Origin: Methyloligella sp050110875
Lineage (GTDB): Bacteria > Pseudomonadota > Alphaproteobacteria > Rhizobiales > Methyloligellaceae
Assembly (NCBI GenBank): GCA_050110875.1
Contig: CP188828.1
Span: 1-64,000 of the forward strand
DNA: 64,000 nt
Reading direction: 5' to 3'
Shown here: positions 15,335-24,039 of the stretch, in pieces
Layout of the letters: every line of letters begins with the position of its first letter
How positions within the stretch are numbered: position 1 is the stretch's first letter
Program-made: the position numbers and the translations under genes
Notes under the pieces: model-generated
The model's database searches: none
What the model saw: the letters and a program-made list of their open reading frames with translations, nothing else
What the model was told of the DNA's origin: nothing

Positions 15335-16129
15335 ATGCTTGAAGCACGACAAACAACCTTCGAGATTGCCGGCAAGCGTCTGGTGGACGAGGCGGAGCTT
15401 TCCATCCCGCCCGGTCGGGTGGTCTCTATCGTGGGGCCGAATGGCGCCGGGAAATCCACTCTTCTGAAGCTGCTCTCCGGCGAGATCCATCCTACGGGCG
15501 GCGAGATCCGTCTGGAGGGCAGGGAGCTTGAGAGCATTCCGGCAGGCGAGCTTGCTAGGCGGCGGGCCGTGGTGTCCCAATCCACCGCGCTGTCCTTCCC
15601 CTTCACGGTTCTGGAGGTCGCTCTGTTGGGTGCGACCGTGCCCGGCTTCGGGGTAGAGGATCGGCACGTGGTGCGTCTGGCTGCGGATGCCATCGAGACC
15701 GTGGGGCTGAAAGGGTTCGAGGAGCGCCTTTATACGGAGCTTTCGGGGGGCGAGCGGCAGCGGGTCCATATCGCCCGCGCGCTGTGTCAGCTCGAAGCGC
15801 CGCAACGGCCGCAAGGCGAGGCCGCGGCACTGCTGCTCGACGAGCCAACGGCCAGTCTCGATTTCTCCCATCAGAGCATCGTGCTGGGGGAGGCGCGGCG
15901 GCAAGCCAGGCTCGGCCGGGCGGTGCTGGTGATCCTGCACGACCTCAATCTCGCCGCGGCCTATGCGGACGAGATCGTGCTGATGCATCGGGGACGGGTC
16001 ATGGCCCGCGGCCCAGCCGAGGCAGTCCTGTTGGACGAGCTCCTCTCGGACGTCTATGGCTGTCCGGTGCGCACCAACACGGTGCCGGCCAACGGTATTC
16101 CCTTCGTGCTGCCTTATGTCGGCGCTTGA
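15335..16129 (+). CDS. hmuV: Haem ABC transporter ATP-binding protein HmuV
   Basis: A 264-residue ATPase that powers HmuU. The Walker A GPNGAGKST is near residue 35, the Q-loop near 83 (VSQSTALSFPF), the ABC signature LSGGERQRVHIARAL near 137, Walker B ALLLDEPTASLD near 170, and the switch His in VILHDLNLAA. A short charged insertion (APQRPQGEAA) before Walker B is common in HmuV. It is the last gene of the hemP-hmuTUV operon; no strong terminator was noted in the 180 bases that follow. Confidence 0.95.
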   Translation: MLEARQTTFEIAGKRLVDEAELSIPPGRVVSIVGPNGAGKSTLLKLLSGEIHPTGGEIRLEGRELESIPAGELARRRAVVSQSTALSFPFTVLEVALLGATVPGFGVEDRHVVRLAADAIETVGLKGFEERLYTELSGGERQRVHIARALCQLEAPQRPQGEAAALLLDEPTASLDFSHQSIVLGEARRQARLGRAVLVILHDLNLAAAYADEIVLMHRGRVMARGPAEAVLLDELLSDVYGCPVRTNTVPANGIPFVLPYVGA

Positions 16130-16317
16130 GACCTGGGTCGAGAGCGTTTTCCGATCACAGTCGGCAGGATTTTAGACGCGCAAGCTTGAGATCGACTGGT
16201 GCTCGCAGGTGTCAGCTCTTTGCTGAGCAGGCGAAAACTTGGAACTTCCACACGTATTCGAAACTTTCACTCGCCATAGAACGGTTCAACGGCCGTAACA
16301 ACTGGGAGGAGACGAGA

Positions 16318-16899
16318 ATGCGTAACACGATCTTCGGACTCGCAAGCTTGGTTGTCGCTGGCTTCGCGCTGGCCGGATGCGGCGAGCAGGCGGCGCCAGA
16401 ATTCGCCAAGGATGCGGCCATGTCCGATCTTTATGAGATCGAGGCAGGACGTATCGCGGCAGAGAAGGGGCAATCCGATGCCGTTCGCTCGTACGGGCAG
16501 AAAATGGTGGATGCCCATAGCAAGACGAGCGACGAGCTGAAGCAGATCGTCCAGGCGGAGAAAATCGATGTGAAGCTGCCGACGGATCTCGATGCGGCCC
16601 ATCGGGATATGATCGAGGAGCTGAACGATGCGGACCCTTCCGAGTTCGACGAGGAATATGCCGAACAGCAGGTGGATGCGCATCAGGCTGCGGCGGATAT
16701 CTTCGAGGAGTATTCGGAGGACGGCGATAAGGGCGCGCTGAAAGATTTCGCCGCCAAAACGCTTCCCGTCATCCAAGGGCATCTCGAAGAGGCCAAGCAG
16801 CTCGAGGAGCAGGCCAGCAAGGCCGAAGAGACGAAGGGAGCAGGCGGCACGTCGGATCAAGGCGGAGAGACGCCGCCTTCGACCGACTCGATGCAATAG
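16318..16899 (+). CDS. DUF4142 family lipoprotein
   Basis: A 193-residue exported protein. The signal sequence ends in the lipobox ALAGC (Cys21). Residues 30-160 form the ferritin-like four-helix DUF4142 domain with repeated acidic/His positions (MSDLYEIEAGRIAAEKG, KMVDAHSKTSDEL, QVDAHQAAADIF, LPVIQGHLEEA). The C-terminal 30 residues are a polar, probably disordered tail. GGGAGGAGA precedes the ATG. The function of the family is unknown; members are often stress-related periplasmic proteins. A terminator follows at 16927. Confidence 0.85.
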   Translation: MRNTIFGLASLVVAGFALAGCGEQAAPEFAKDAAMSDLYEIEAGRIAAEKGQSDAVRSYGQKMVDAHSKTSDELKQIVQAEKIDVKLPTDLDAAHRDMIEELNDADPSEFDEEYAEQQVDAHQAAADIFEEYSEDGDKGALKDFAAKTLPVIQGHLEEAKQLEEQASKAEETKGAGGTSDQGGETPPSTDSMQ

Positions 16900-16926
16900 C
16901 CGCCAAGCGGTGCAGGATTTGCGAGG

Positions 16927-16957
16927 AAGGGCTGCTGAGATGGCGGCCCTTTCTCTT
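16927..16957 (+). terminator. Terminator of the DUF4142 gene
   Basis: Nine-base arms (16927-16935 with 16943-16951, one T-G wobble) are followed by TCTCTT-type pyrimidines, about 27 bases after the stop codon. Confidence 0.6.
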
Positions 16958-17098
16958 GCTGTCGGAATTTGGCTCTGCCGTTAAGGTTACGGCACGTTCA
17001 CGTTAATAGCTTCAATTTCTCGCCAAAGGTCTGAGTCTTGGCTAGCGTCTCATGTCTTTTAAGGCCTTAAGTCTCTCACCAGAAAAACGGGATATCGG

Positions 17099-18571
17099 AT
17101 GCTGGGCAGGGCTGAGTTTTCTCCCAAGAAACTTCGGGAGGCAGTCGGGCATGAGCCGCTTGCGCTCGATCTCGACCATGCGCTTCTCAAGACGGACCTG
17201 CTCTTCGAGACGGCGGCGGCCTATCTCAGCGTCAATCCGCTGCGGATCTTCAAACTTCTTTTCTGGCTGCTTCAGGGCAAGGCGGTTCTGAAGCGCCAGC
17301 TCTGCGAGCGGGCCGTGCTCGATGTCGATAGCCTGCCGGTCAACGAGGCTTTGATCGCCTATGCGCGCCGGGCAAAGCGGGATGGACGGCAAGTCGGGAT
17401 CGCATCGGCCAGCGACGAGCTTCTGGCCCATCGGCTCGCCAAACGGTTCGATTTCATCGATTTCGTCGTCGCCAGCGACGGCGACAGCAATCTCAAGGGG
17501 CGTGCCAAGGCGGCCATGCTCGCGGAGCGTTTTCCGGAAGGTTTCGCCTATGCCGGCGACAGCCGCTCCGATCTGGCCGTGTGGAAAAAGGCCGATGCCA
17601 TCATCCTGGCCGGCGCCTCGCCGTCTACGGCGCGGGCGGCGGAGCGGCTGGATAAGCCCATCGAGGCGGTCTTTCCGAGACAGCGGCTGGGACCGAAGGG
17701 CTGGCTGAAGGCTGTTCGCGCGCATCAATGGGCGAAGAACCTGCTGGTTTTCGTGCCGCTTGTGCTGGCCGGCATGGCGGCAGACCCGATCGCGGTGGCG
17801 CGAGCCTTCGCGGCCTTCGCCGCGCTCTCCATGATGGCGTCGGGCACCTATCTGATGAACGATTTGTTCGATCTCGCCGACGACCGGCGACATTGGAGCA
17901 AGAAGGAGCGGCCGCTCGCAGCGGGCCGCATGCGCCTTTCCGATGCCATGGTGCTGTCGCCGGCGCTGGTCCTCGGCTCCTATGGAATCGGCCTCTATAT
18001 GGGGTGGGGCGTCACGGCGATCCTGTTCGCCTATATGGCGACGACGCTCGCCTATTCGATCTATCTGAAGCGGCAGCCTGTGGCGGATGCCTTCACCTTG
18101 GCGGTGCTGTTCACCTTGCGGTTGGGGCTCGGCATCGTGGCGGTCGGCGCGGAACCGTCGGCCTGGCTGCTCGTCTTCTCCATGTTCCTGTTCACCTCGC
18201 TTTCCTTCGCCAAGCGGCAGACCGAAATTCAGCGGAGCGGTATCGAGGGTGAGCAGACCTTGAAGGGCAGGGGCTATCGCGGTGACGATGCGGCTCTGGT
18301 GCTCGCCATGGGAATCGCGACCGGCATGACGGCGGTCACCATCATGGTGCTCTACATCATCAACGATGCCTTCAATGCCGATTTCTATAGCCAGCCGCTC
18401 TTCCTCTGGGCGTTTCCCGCCGTGCTTTTCATGTGGATCTCGCGTATCTGGCTGCTTTGCCATCGCGGCGAGTTGAACGACGATCCGGTCGCCTTCGCCT
18501 TGCGCGATCGGATGAGCATCGCACTCGGCGGGGTGATGGCGTTGGCCTTCCTCGCGGGCTGGCTGTCGTGA
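17099..18571 (+). CDS. HAD phosphatase - UbiA prenyltransferase fusion (DPPR-synthase-like)
   Basis: A 490-residue two-domain protein. Residues 1-200 are a HAD-type phosphatase: LALDLDHALLKTD gives the DxD nucleophile, SASDELL motif II, and YAGDSRSDLAVW motif IV. Residues 210-490 are a polytopic UbiA domain with RAHQWAKNLLVF, NDLFDLADDRRH plus KKERPLAAGRM (first Asp-rich site), and YSIYLKRQPVADAF (second site). These match mycobacterial decaprenyl-phosphate phosphoribosyltransferase Rv3806c better than quinone-type UbiA. The reaction would attach a phosphopentose to a polyprenyl phosphate; a fused phosphatase could then remove the 5-phosphate. The substrate is inferred. The gene overlaps gtrA by four bases. 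Confidence 0.85.
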   Translation: MLGRAEFSPKKLREAVGHEPLALDLDHALLKTDLLFETAAAYLSVNPLRIFKLLFWLLQGKAVLKRQLCERAVLDVDSLPVNEALIAYARRAKRDGRQVGIASASDELLAHRLAKRFDFIDFVVASDGDSNLKGRAKAAMLAERFPEGFAYAGDSRSDLAVWKKADAIILAGASPSTARAAERLDKPIEAVFPRQRLGPKGWLKAVRAHQWAKNLLVFVPLVLAGMAADPIAVARAFAAFAALSMMASGTYLMNDLFDLADDRRHWSKKERPLAAGRMRLSDAMVLSPALVLGSYGIGLYMGWGVTAILFAYMATTLAYSIYLKRQPVADAFTLAVLFTLRLGLGIVAVGAEPSAWLLVFSMFLFTSLSFAKRQTEIQRSGIEGEQTLKGRGYRGDDAALVLAMGIATGMTAVTIMVLYIINDAFNADFYSQPLFLWAFPAVLFMWISRIWLLCHRGELNDDPVAFALRDRMSIALGGVMALAFLAGWLS

Positions 18572-19026
18572 AACGGCTGATCCACGTCTCCAAGCGGCTG
18601 TCCCAGCATCAGGGCGTGCGGTTTCTGGCGCTGGGCGGCTTCGCGGCGGCGGTCAACTGGCTGGTACGGTTTCCACTGTCGCTGATCATGCCATTCGAGG
18701 CGGCGGTGCTGGTGGCTTATGCCATCGGCATGTCGGTGGGCTTCTCGCTCTATCCGCGTTTCGTCTTCCCTGGCTCCGACCGTCCGGTCTCCCAGCAGAT
18801 CGTCATCTTCGTTGCGGTAAATCTCGCAGGGGCCGGCGTTGTCGTGGTGGTTTCCTACCTGCTCTTGATGGCGCAATCCGGCTTCGCCTATCCGCTGATC
18901 GTCAAGCAGGGCCTCGCCCACGGCTTCGCCATCGGCGTCGGAGCGCTGGCGAATTTCTTCGGCCATAAGAAGCTTACGTTCCGGGTGCGCCCGCCCCAGA
19001 ACGGGGCTGCCGGCTCGCAGGCCTGA
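18568..19026 (+). CDS. GtrA-like family membrane protein
   Basis: A 152-residue protein with four predicted membrane helices (about 20-40, 45-65, 85-110 and 118-140). It has the GtrA pattern of GVRFLALGGFAAAVNWLVRF at the N-terminus and GALANFFGHKKLTFR at the C-terminus. GtrA proteins are thought to flip or otherwise handle polyprenyl-phosphate-linked sugars. The GTG start overlaps the stop of the UbiA fusion (GTGA), implying coupled translation and a shared substrate. It converges on the next gene, only five bases apart. Confidence 0.88.
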   Translation: MKRLIHVSKRLSQHQGVRFLALGGFAAAVNWLVRFPLSLIMPFEAAVLVAYAIGMSVGFSLYPRFVFPGSDRPVSQQIVIFVAVNLAGAGVVVVVSYLLLMAQSGFAYPLIVKQGLAHGFAIGVGALANFFGHKKLTFRVRPPQNGAAGSQA

Positions 19027-19031
19027 AAAGC

Positions 19032-20258
19032 CTAGCCGGCAAGCATCCCGCCGATCGCGATCATGCCGAGGGTCACGGCCATGGAATAGACGGTGAGGAT
19101 GGCCAATGGCGGGGCATATTCGCGCTTCAGCCCGAGTGCCAGAAACACCAGCAGGATCGGCAGCCAGTCCAGCGCATAGCGTTGCGTGCTGTACTGGGAG
19201 AACCCGTTCGAGTGATAGAACAGGGTAATTCCCAGAATGACGGCGCAGGTGATGAGCCCGATCCAAAACGTGCGGGTCCAGCGCGCCAGGAAGGCAAAGA
19301 GCAGGACCGGCGTCACCAGGAAGAGGGAGGCGCCGTTATTGTCGAAGCTTTTCATCTCGGTGAGATAGCGGCCGGCGAACTCTACATGGGGGCCCTGGAA
19401 GAACATATAGAGCGTGTTGAACGGGAAATACTCGATCGCGAAGGCGCCGAGATCGCGCATCCGATGCTTGATGAAGCCCGGATCGACGCCCGGCCGATCG
19501 AGGGATACCGGGAAGAGATAGCTGTAGCCGGTCTCCAGCGGCGATCCGAAACGCACCCAGTTATAGGCGAGATAGGCGGCCACGGCGGCGATGGGAAAGG
19601 CGATCAGCTTCAGGCCCCGGGCAAAGGCCGCTCGGTCGATATGCCAGAGGGGGCGCTCATCCTCCATCATCAGCACATAGAGGAAGGGTAGGTAGAGAAT
19701 CGACATCTGCCGGCAGAGAAAGGCAAGGGCGATAAACAAGCCGGCAAGCAGGGCGCTTCGGCTAATCAGCGCCGAATAGAGTGCCGCAGTGGTGAAAAGG
19801 AACGCCCAGATTTGGGCGAAGAACCAGATATGGTCGCCGCGGAGGGTGACGAAGATCAGCGGCGTCGCGAATAGGATGAGCAGAAGGAGAAGGGCACGCA
19901 GGTCGCGGCTTTCGGTGAGCGCACCGCCGATCCGCCACCAGAGCATGGCGGTTGCTGCAAAGGCGAAGATGCTCAGGGGGAGGAAATAATGGAAATCGCT
20001 CCCGAAGATCGCAACGAGAGGAAGGATCATCAGGGCCGGCAGGGGCGGGAAGACGACATAGGCTTTGCCGTCGAATAGGGCGCAATCCTCGTCCAAGCAG
20101 CCATCCACATGGAGCTGACCGTGCAGGAAGGCCTCGGCAAGGGCGACATAAGAGTTGCTGCCCGGCTCCTCGCGAAACACCGCCATCGCCAAGACAGCGA
20201 TAAAGAGAACCGTCAGCCCGGCGAACAGGGTCGTGATGATGAATCGTTTTGCCGTCAT
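19032..20258 (-). CDS. Polytopic membrane protein, GT-C glycosyltransferase-like
   Basis: A 408-residue protein with about ten hydrophobic segments. After the first helix comes a periplasmic loop with FREEPGSNSYVALAEAFLHG and a later VFPPLPALM. An acidic/aromatic first loop is the layout of GT-C enzymes that use polyprenyl-phosphate sugars (ArnT/PMT-like), but the classical DD or DE motif is not obvious. The loop also has two close Cys residues (DGCLDEDC). It converges with gtrA and the UbiA fusion, which may provide its lipid-linked donor. No sugar or acceptor can be named. Confidence 0.65.
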   Translation of the reverse strand: MTAKRFIITTLFAGLTVLFIAVLAMAVFREEPGSNSYVALAEAFLHGQLHVDGCLDEDCALFDGKAYVVFPPLPALMILPLVAIFGSDFHYFLPLSIFAFAATAMLWWRIGGALTESRDLRALLLLLILFATPLIFVTLRGDHIWFFAQIWAFLFTTAALYSALISRSALLAGLFIALAFLCRQMSILYLPFLYVLMMEDERPLWHIDRAAFARGLKLIAFPIAAVAAYLAYNWVRFGSPLETGYSYLFPVSLDRPGVDPGFIKHRMRDLGAFAIEYFPFNTLYMFFQGPHVEFAGRYLTEMKSFDNNGASLFLVTPVLLFAFLARWTRTFWIGLITCAVILGITLFYHSNGFSQYSTQRYALDWLPILLVFLALGLKREYAPPLAILTVYSMAVTLGMIAIGGMLAG

Positions 20259-20474
20259 ATTCCCTCAGCCTTGCGGCCGCACCATAGGAAGCAAGACACT
20301 TCCGAATCGTGAATTTCCGTCGCACTTGGCCTTATGGGCGGCGCGCGATGCGGTGAGGATCGCTGCGTCGTCTTTCTGTCGCATCCACACCGGCTTCGGT
20401 GGCATACGGTGCTGCCGGTTGGTATAGCTGTGGCGAGATTCACCTCTATTTCGCCTCTCATGGAAAAGCCAAGA

Positions 20475-21689
20475 ATGTCGATTGTCTCGCGCTCGAGGAC
20501 TGCCTTTCGGGATTTTGTGCATGCGGAATCGGCCGGCGGGCTGGTGCTTATCGGTGCCGCCGCCTTAGGGTTCATCATCGCCAATTCGGCTTGGTCGGAG
20601 AACTATACCCACATCCTCCACACCAAGGTGGGTGGGCTGGACGTGCTCCATTGGATCAATGACGGTCTGATGGCGCTGTTCTTTCTGCTGGTCGGGCTCG
20701 AAATCAAACGCGAGATGATCGAGGGCCAGCTGAACTCCTGGTCGAAGCGCATCTTGCCGTGCGTGGCGGCGGTCGGCGGCATGGTCGTGCCGGCGGTGAT
20801 TTTCATGATCGTCAATTACGACGTGCCGGAGGATTGGCGCGGCTGGGCGATCCCGACGGCGACCGATATCGCCTTTGCGCTCGGGGTATTGTCTCTGTTC
20901 GGCTCGCGGGTGGTGAACTCGCTGAAGGTCTTTCTCACCTCGCTCGCCATCATCGACGACCTGTTGGCCATCCTGATCATCGCGCTGTTCTATTCGGGCG
21001 ATCTTTCGCTTCCGTTCCTGGGGGCTGCGGCGGGAGCGGCGGTGGTGCTGTTCCTGATGAACTGGTTCGGCGTGATGCGGGTCTGGCCCTATCTGATCGT
21101 CGGTCTCGGGCTGTGGGCGGCGATGCTGTTCTCCGGCATTCACGCGACTCTCGCCGGCGTGGTGCTGGCGCTGGCGATCCCGATCGGGGGCGGCCATCAG
21201 GCCGTCGGCGCCAAGGACGTGCCTTCGCCGCTGCACGATATGGAGCATGGGCTGGAGAGGTGGGTGGCCTTCCTGGTCGTGCCGATCTTCGGACTCGCCA
21301 ATGCGGGCGTGTCCCTCGAAGGGGTCGGCATCAGCCATCTCGTCGAGCCGCTCGCCCTGGGCATCATTCTCGGCCTCTTCGTCGGCAAGCAGCTCGGCAT
21401 TATGGGGACGGTCTGGATCGCGGTGAAAACGGGCCTCGCCGATTGGCCGGAAGGGGCGACCTGGCGGCAGACCTATGGTGTTGCCGTCTTCTGCGGCATC
21501 GGCTTTACGATGAGTCTTTTCATCGGCTTGCTGGCTTTCCCCGATGTAGAACGCGAGGAGATCACCAAGCTTGCCGTGCTGGTCGGATCCCTGCTTTCGG
21601 TCGCTTTCGGCACGCTGATCTTCCTGGTGGGCGGCAGCCAGACCCTGGCGGAGGAAGACAAGGAAGAAGCCCGCGTGCCGCGCTATTAG
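20475..21689 (+). CDS. nhaA: Na+/H+ antiporter NhaA
   Basis: A 404-residue inner-membrane antiporter exchanging Na+ or Li+ for protons in pH and salt homeostasis. Recognisable blocks are FFLLVGLEIKREMIEGQL near 75, the ion-binding IPTATDIAFALGVLSLFG near 130 and the adjacent LAIIDDLLAILIIALFY with the two essential Asp residues near 163. The C-terminal GIGFTMSLFIGLLAF completes the fold. An in-frame ATG 15 bases upstream (20460) is possible; the second has better A/G-rich sequence before it. Its stop overlaps that of the convergent FAD monooxygenase by four bases. Confidence 0.95.
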   Translation: MSIVSRSRTAFRDFVHAESAGGLVLIGAAALGFIIANSAWSENYTHILHTKVGGLDVLHWINDGLMALFFLLVGLEIKREMIEGQLNSWSKRILPCVAAVGGMVVPAVIFMIVNYDVPEDWRGWAIPTATDIAFALGVLSLFGSRVVNSLKVFLTSLAIIDDLLAILIIALFYSGDLSLPFLGAAAGAAVVLFLMNWFGVMRVWPYLIVGLGLWAAMLFSGIHATLAGVVLALAIPIGGGHQAVGAKDVPSPLHDMEHGLERWVAFLVVPIFGLANAGVSLEGVGISHLVEPLALGIILGLFVGKQLGIMGTVWIAVKTGLADWPEGATWRQTYGVAVFCGIGFTMSLFIGLLAFPDVEREEITKLAVLVGSLLSVAFGTLIFLVGGSQTLAEEDKEEARVPRY

Positions 21690-22852
21690 GCACCATAGAG
21701 CCAATCGAACCGGGCGAGCGCCTTCTCCGGGGCTTGCCGGGAAATCGCGAGATTGCGCGCAGCGGAAAAGGGCGGGCCGAGATGATAAATCCGGCCAAGC
21801 CGCGCCGATTGGCGCATGACCCGGGCGGCACGTTTGCGGCGCGCTGCCTCGTAACGGGACAACGCACCCGCCGGATCGTCCCGAGATGCCGAGAGGGCGT
21901 CCGCCAACACGACGGCATCCTCAATGGCAAGCGCTGCGCCTTGCGCCATATAGGGCAGAACCGGATGGGCGGCGTCGCCGAGGAGCGCGACATGCGCGCT
22001 CGACCAGCGCCGTAACCCTTGGAGCTTATAGAGGGACCAGCGCCGCCATGATGCCGCAAGGCTCAGCAGCGCGCGGGCGCTCTCGTGCCACCGTTCGGCG
22101 GCGGTCTCGATTTCCCGAGCATCCGCTTCGGTATTCCAGCCTTGCCGGGCAGGGCCGCCTTCGGACGCGAAGACCACATTCAAGGCTTCTCCGCGCGCGA
22201 CCGGATAGGTCACGAGGTGAGCGCCGCGGCCGAGCCATAGGCTCACCACGGGGGCATCGAACGGTGCGGGTAGATTGCCGGTCGGTAGCATGGTGCGCGC
22301 GGCCGTATGTCCGGTGAAGGCGAGGCGGGCGGCGGGGGCAACGAAATTGCGAACAGAAGACCAAAGGCCGTCGGCGCCGATCAGGAGCGCTGTCTGCTCG
22401 TCCCAAGGACCGTGCAGGGTAACGCGACCGTCCCGCTCGAGAACGCTGCCGACGGTGAAATGATCCTGCAGCTCGATGCCGCCGGCCGACCGGCACGTCT
22501 CGAAGAGGGCGTTGGCGAGATCGGCGCGCTGCACGGCAAGGTAGGGGGCGCCGTAACGGGCCTCGTAGGCCGGCCCGAATGGCAGGATCTGCAGGCGCTT
22601 GCCGGAATGGGCATCGAAGATATGCAGCGCTTCGGGGCGGACGCTTTCCGCTTCGATCGCGTCGCGCAGGCCGAGCGTTTGGAGGCGGCGCACCGCATTG
22701 GCTCCGAGCTGGATGCCCGCTCCGGCCTCCTTTGCGAACTCCCCCCGCTCCAGCACGCGCGCAGAAAGCCCGCGCTCGGCGAGAGCGAGGGCGGCCGCAA
22801 GTCCGCCGATGCCGCCGCCGGCGATGGTCAGAGGCGCGATTCCGCCCGTCAC
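21686..22852 (-). CDS. FAD-dependent monooxygenase (salicylate-hydroxylase-like)
   Basis: A 388-residue class A flavoprotein hydroxylase. The dinucleotide fold IAGGGIGGLAAALALAERG starts at residue 9, the DG motif appears as LLIGADGLWSSVRN near 155, and the second FAD motif VALLGDAAHPVLPYMAQGA is near 285. Such enzymes use NAD(P)H and O2 to hydroxylate aromatic or related substrates. The closest visual match is the salicylate/3-hydroxybenzoate hydroxylase group. The first codon is GTG with weak ribosome binding sequence, so the start is uncertain by a few codons. It lies beside a zinc-finger gene transcribed in the same direction. Confidence 0.85.
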   Translation of the reverse strand: MTGGIAPLTIAGGGIGGLAAALALAERGLSARVLERGEFAKEAGAGIQLGANAVRRLQTLGLRDAIEAESVRPEALHIFDAHSGKRLQILPFGPAYEARYGAPYLAVQRADLANALFETCRSAGGIELQDHFTVGSVLERDGRVTLHGPWDEQTALLIGADGLWSSVRNFVAPAARLAFTGHTAARTMLPTGNLPAPFDAPVVSLWLGRGAHLVTYPVARGEALNVVFASEGGPARQGWNTEADAREIETAAERWHESARALLSLAASWRRWSLYKLQGLRRWSSAHVALLGDAAHPVLPYMAQGAALAIEDAVVLADALSASRDDPAGALSRYEAARRKRAARVMRQSARLGRIYHLGPPFSAARNLAISRQAPEKALARFDWLYGA

Positions 22853-22864
22853 GTGGAGAAGAGG

Positions 22865-23119
22865 CTAGGCGCCCGCCGGCTCTGTCGCCACATAGACGCA
22901 GCCTTCCGGCTCGCTCTCATCCGGTTTGAGATCCGGGTCGTAGATATAGAGCGTGGAGCAGTAGGGGCACACATGCTGGGTCTCGCTTCCCATATCGAGG
23001 AAGACATGGGGATGATCGTAAGGCGGCGAAGCGCCCATGCATTGAAACTCTTTAACGCCGATCCTGATACGGTCGACCCCCTTATCGTTGACGAAATGGG
23101 GCACCACAGTTTGTGCCAT
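22865..23119 (-). CDS. zf-CHCC zinc-finger domain protein (NDUFS6-like)
   Basis: An 84-residue protein with the zinc ligands Cys27, His36 or His38, and the pair in HVCPYCSTLY, the pattern of the zf-CHCC family. Mitochondrial complex I subunit NDUFS6 carries this domain, and alphaproteobacteria keep short stand-alone versions that associate with complex I. The surrounding GASPPYDHPHVFLDMG is strongly typical. It diverges from the alpha/beta hydrolase gene and lies 12 bases upstream of the FAD monooxygenase. Confidence 0.88.
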   Translation of the reverse strand: MAQTVVPHFVNDKGVDRIRIGVKEFQCMGASPPYDHPHVFLDMGSETQHVCPYCSTLYIYDPDLKPDESEPEGCVYVATEPAGA

Positions 23120-23194
23120 GTCTCACGTCCTTGTTTATTCGACGCTTTCGATGAAGATCAGCATAAAGGCCCAAAGGGGCGGATGGTAGGGCGA

Positions 23195-23962
23195 ATGCAA
23201 GAGTTCAAAACCCGAGAGTTCGATTCCGACGGCGTCAAGATCAATTATCTGGATGTCGGGGAGGGCGATCCCGTGCTGCTGATCCACGGCTTCGCGTCCA
23301 ATATCGAGGCGAATTGGATCGCGACCAGCTGGGTTACGACGCTGACCAAGGCGGGGCGCCGGGTGATCGCGCTGGACAATCGCGGTCATGGGAAGAGCGA
23401 GAAACTCTACGCGCCGGAGCGCTACGGTTCGCCTGCCATGGCGGAAGACGCGGTGCGGCTTCTGGATCATCTCGGCATCGGCCGAGCCGACGTGATCGGC
23501 TATTCCATGGGCGCGCGGATCTCCGCTTTCCTGGCGTTCGCCCATCCGGACCGGGTGCGCAGCCTGGTCTTCGGCGGGCTCGGCATCACCATGGTGCGTG
23601 GCATGATCGGGGCCGGGCCGCTGGCGCATGCCTTGGAAGCGCCGAGCATCGACGACGTGACCAATGCCACGGCCCGGTCCTTCCGCAGTTTTGCCGAATC
23701 GACCAAGAGCGACCTCAAGGCGCTTGCCGCCTGCATGCGCGGGCCGCGCGAGAAGGTGAAACCGGAGGCGCTGGGCGAGATTTCGGTGCCGACCCTGATC
23801 GTGGTGGGCAGCGAAGATGTGATCGGGGGATCGCCGGCAGAGCTTGCAGCTCTCATCCCGAATTCCCAATATCTCGAATTGAAAGGCCGCGATCACATGA
23901 AGGCGGTCGGAGACAAGCAATTCAAAGAGGCCGTGCTCGACTTTTTAAGCAAGCGGCGTTAA
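23195..23962 (+). CDS. Alpha/beta hydrolase
   Basis: A 255-residue cytoplasmic hydrolase. The oxyanion strand VLLIHGFASN is near 28, the dipeptide block ALDNRGHGKSEK near 65, the nucleophile elbow IGYSMGARIS with Ser near 105, the acid in VVGSEDVIGG near 208, and the catalytic His in LKGRDHMKAV near 232. Substrate is not predictable; esterase or C-C hydrolase are the usual roles. A second ATG four codons earlier (23183) also has a purine-rich site, so the start is one of these two. No signal peptide is present. Confidence 0.85.
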   Translation: MQEFKTREFDSDGVKINYLDVGEGDPVLLIHGFASNIEANWIATSWVTTLTKAGRRVIALDNRGHGKSEKLYAPERYGSPAMAEDAVRLLDHLGIGRADVIGYSMGARISAFLAFAHPDRVRSLVFGGLGITMVRGMIGAGPLAHALEAPSIDDVTNATARSFRSFAESTKSDLKALAACMRGPREKVKPEALGEISVPTLIVVGSEDVIGGSPAELAALIPNSQYLELKGRDHMKAVGDKQFKEAVLDFLSKRR

Positions 23963-24039
23963 GCCAGCCGGCAAGGCAATGCTGAAAACGCCGCCGCTTC
24001 TGTAAAAGCGGCCGATTTGACAGCCTCTAAGAGGTAGCC

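Noticed and set aside
14201..15988. A 595-codon minus-strand open frame across hmuU and hmuV
   Set aside because: It is antisense to two well-supported genes and its product is His/Gln/Arg-rich without recognisable domains.
17042..18463. A 473-codon minus-strand open frame opposite the HAD-UbiA gene
   Set aside because: The opposite strand has clear HAD and UbiA motifs; this frame shows none.
22307..23194. Long N-terminal extension of the alpha/beta hydrolase frame
   Set aside because: The extension runs antisense through the FAD monooxygenase and zinc-finger genes. The hydrolase fold begins just after 23195.
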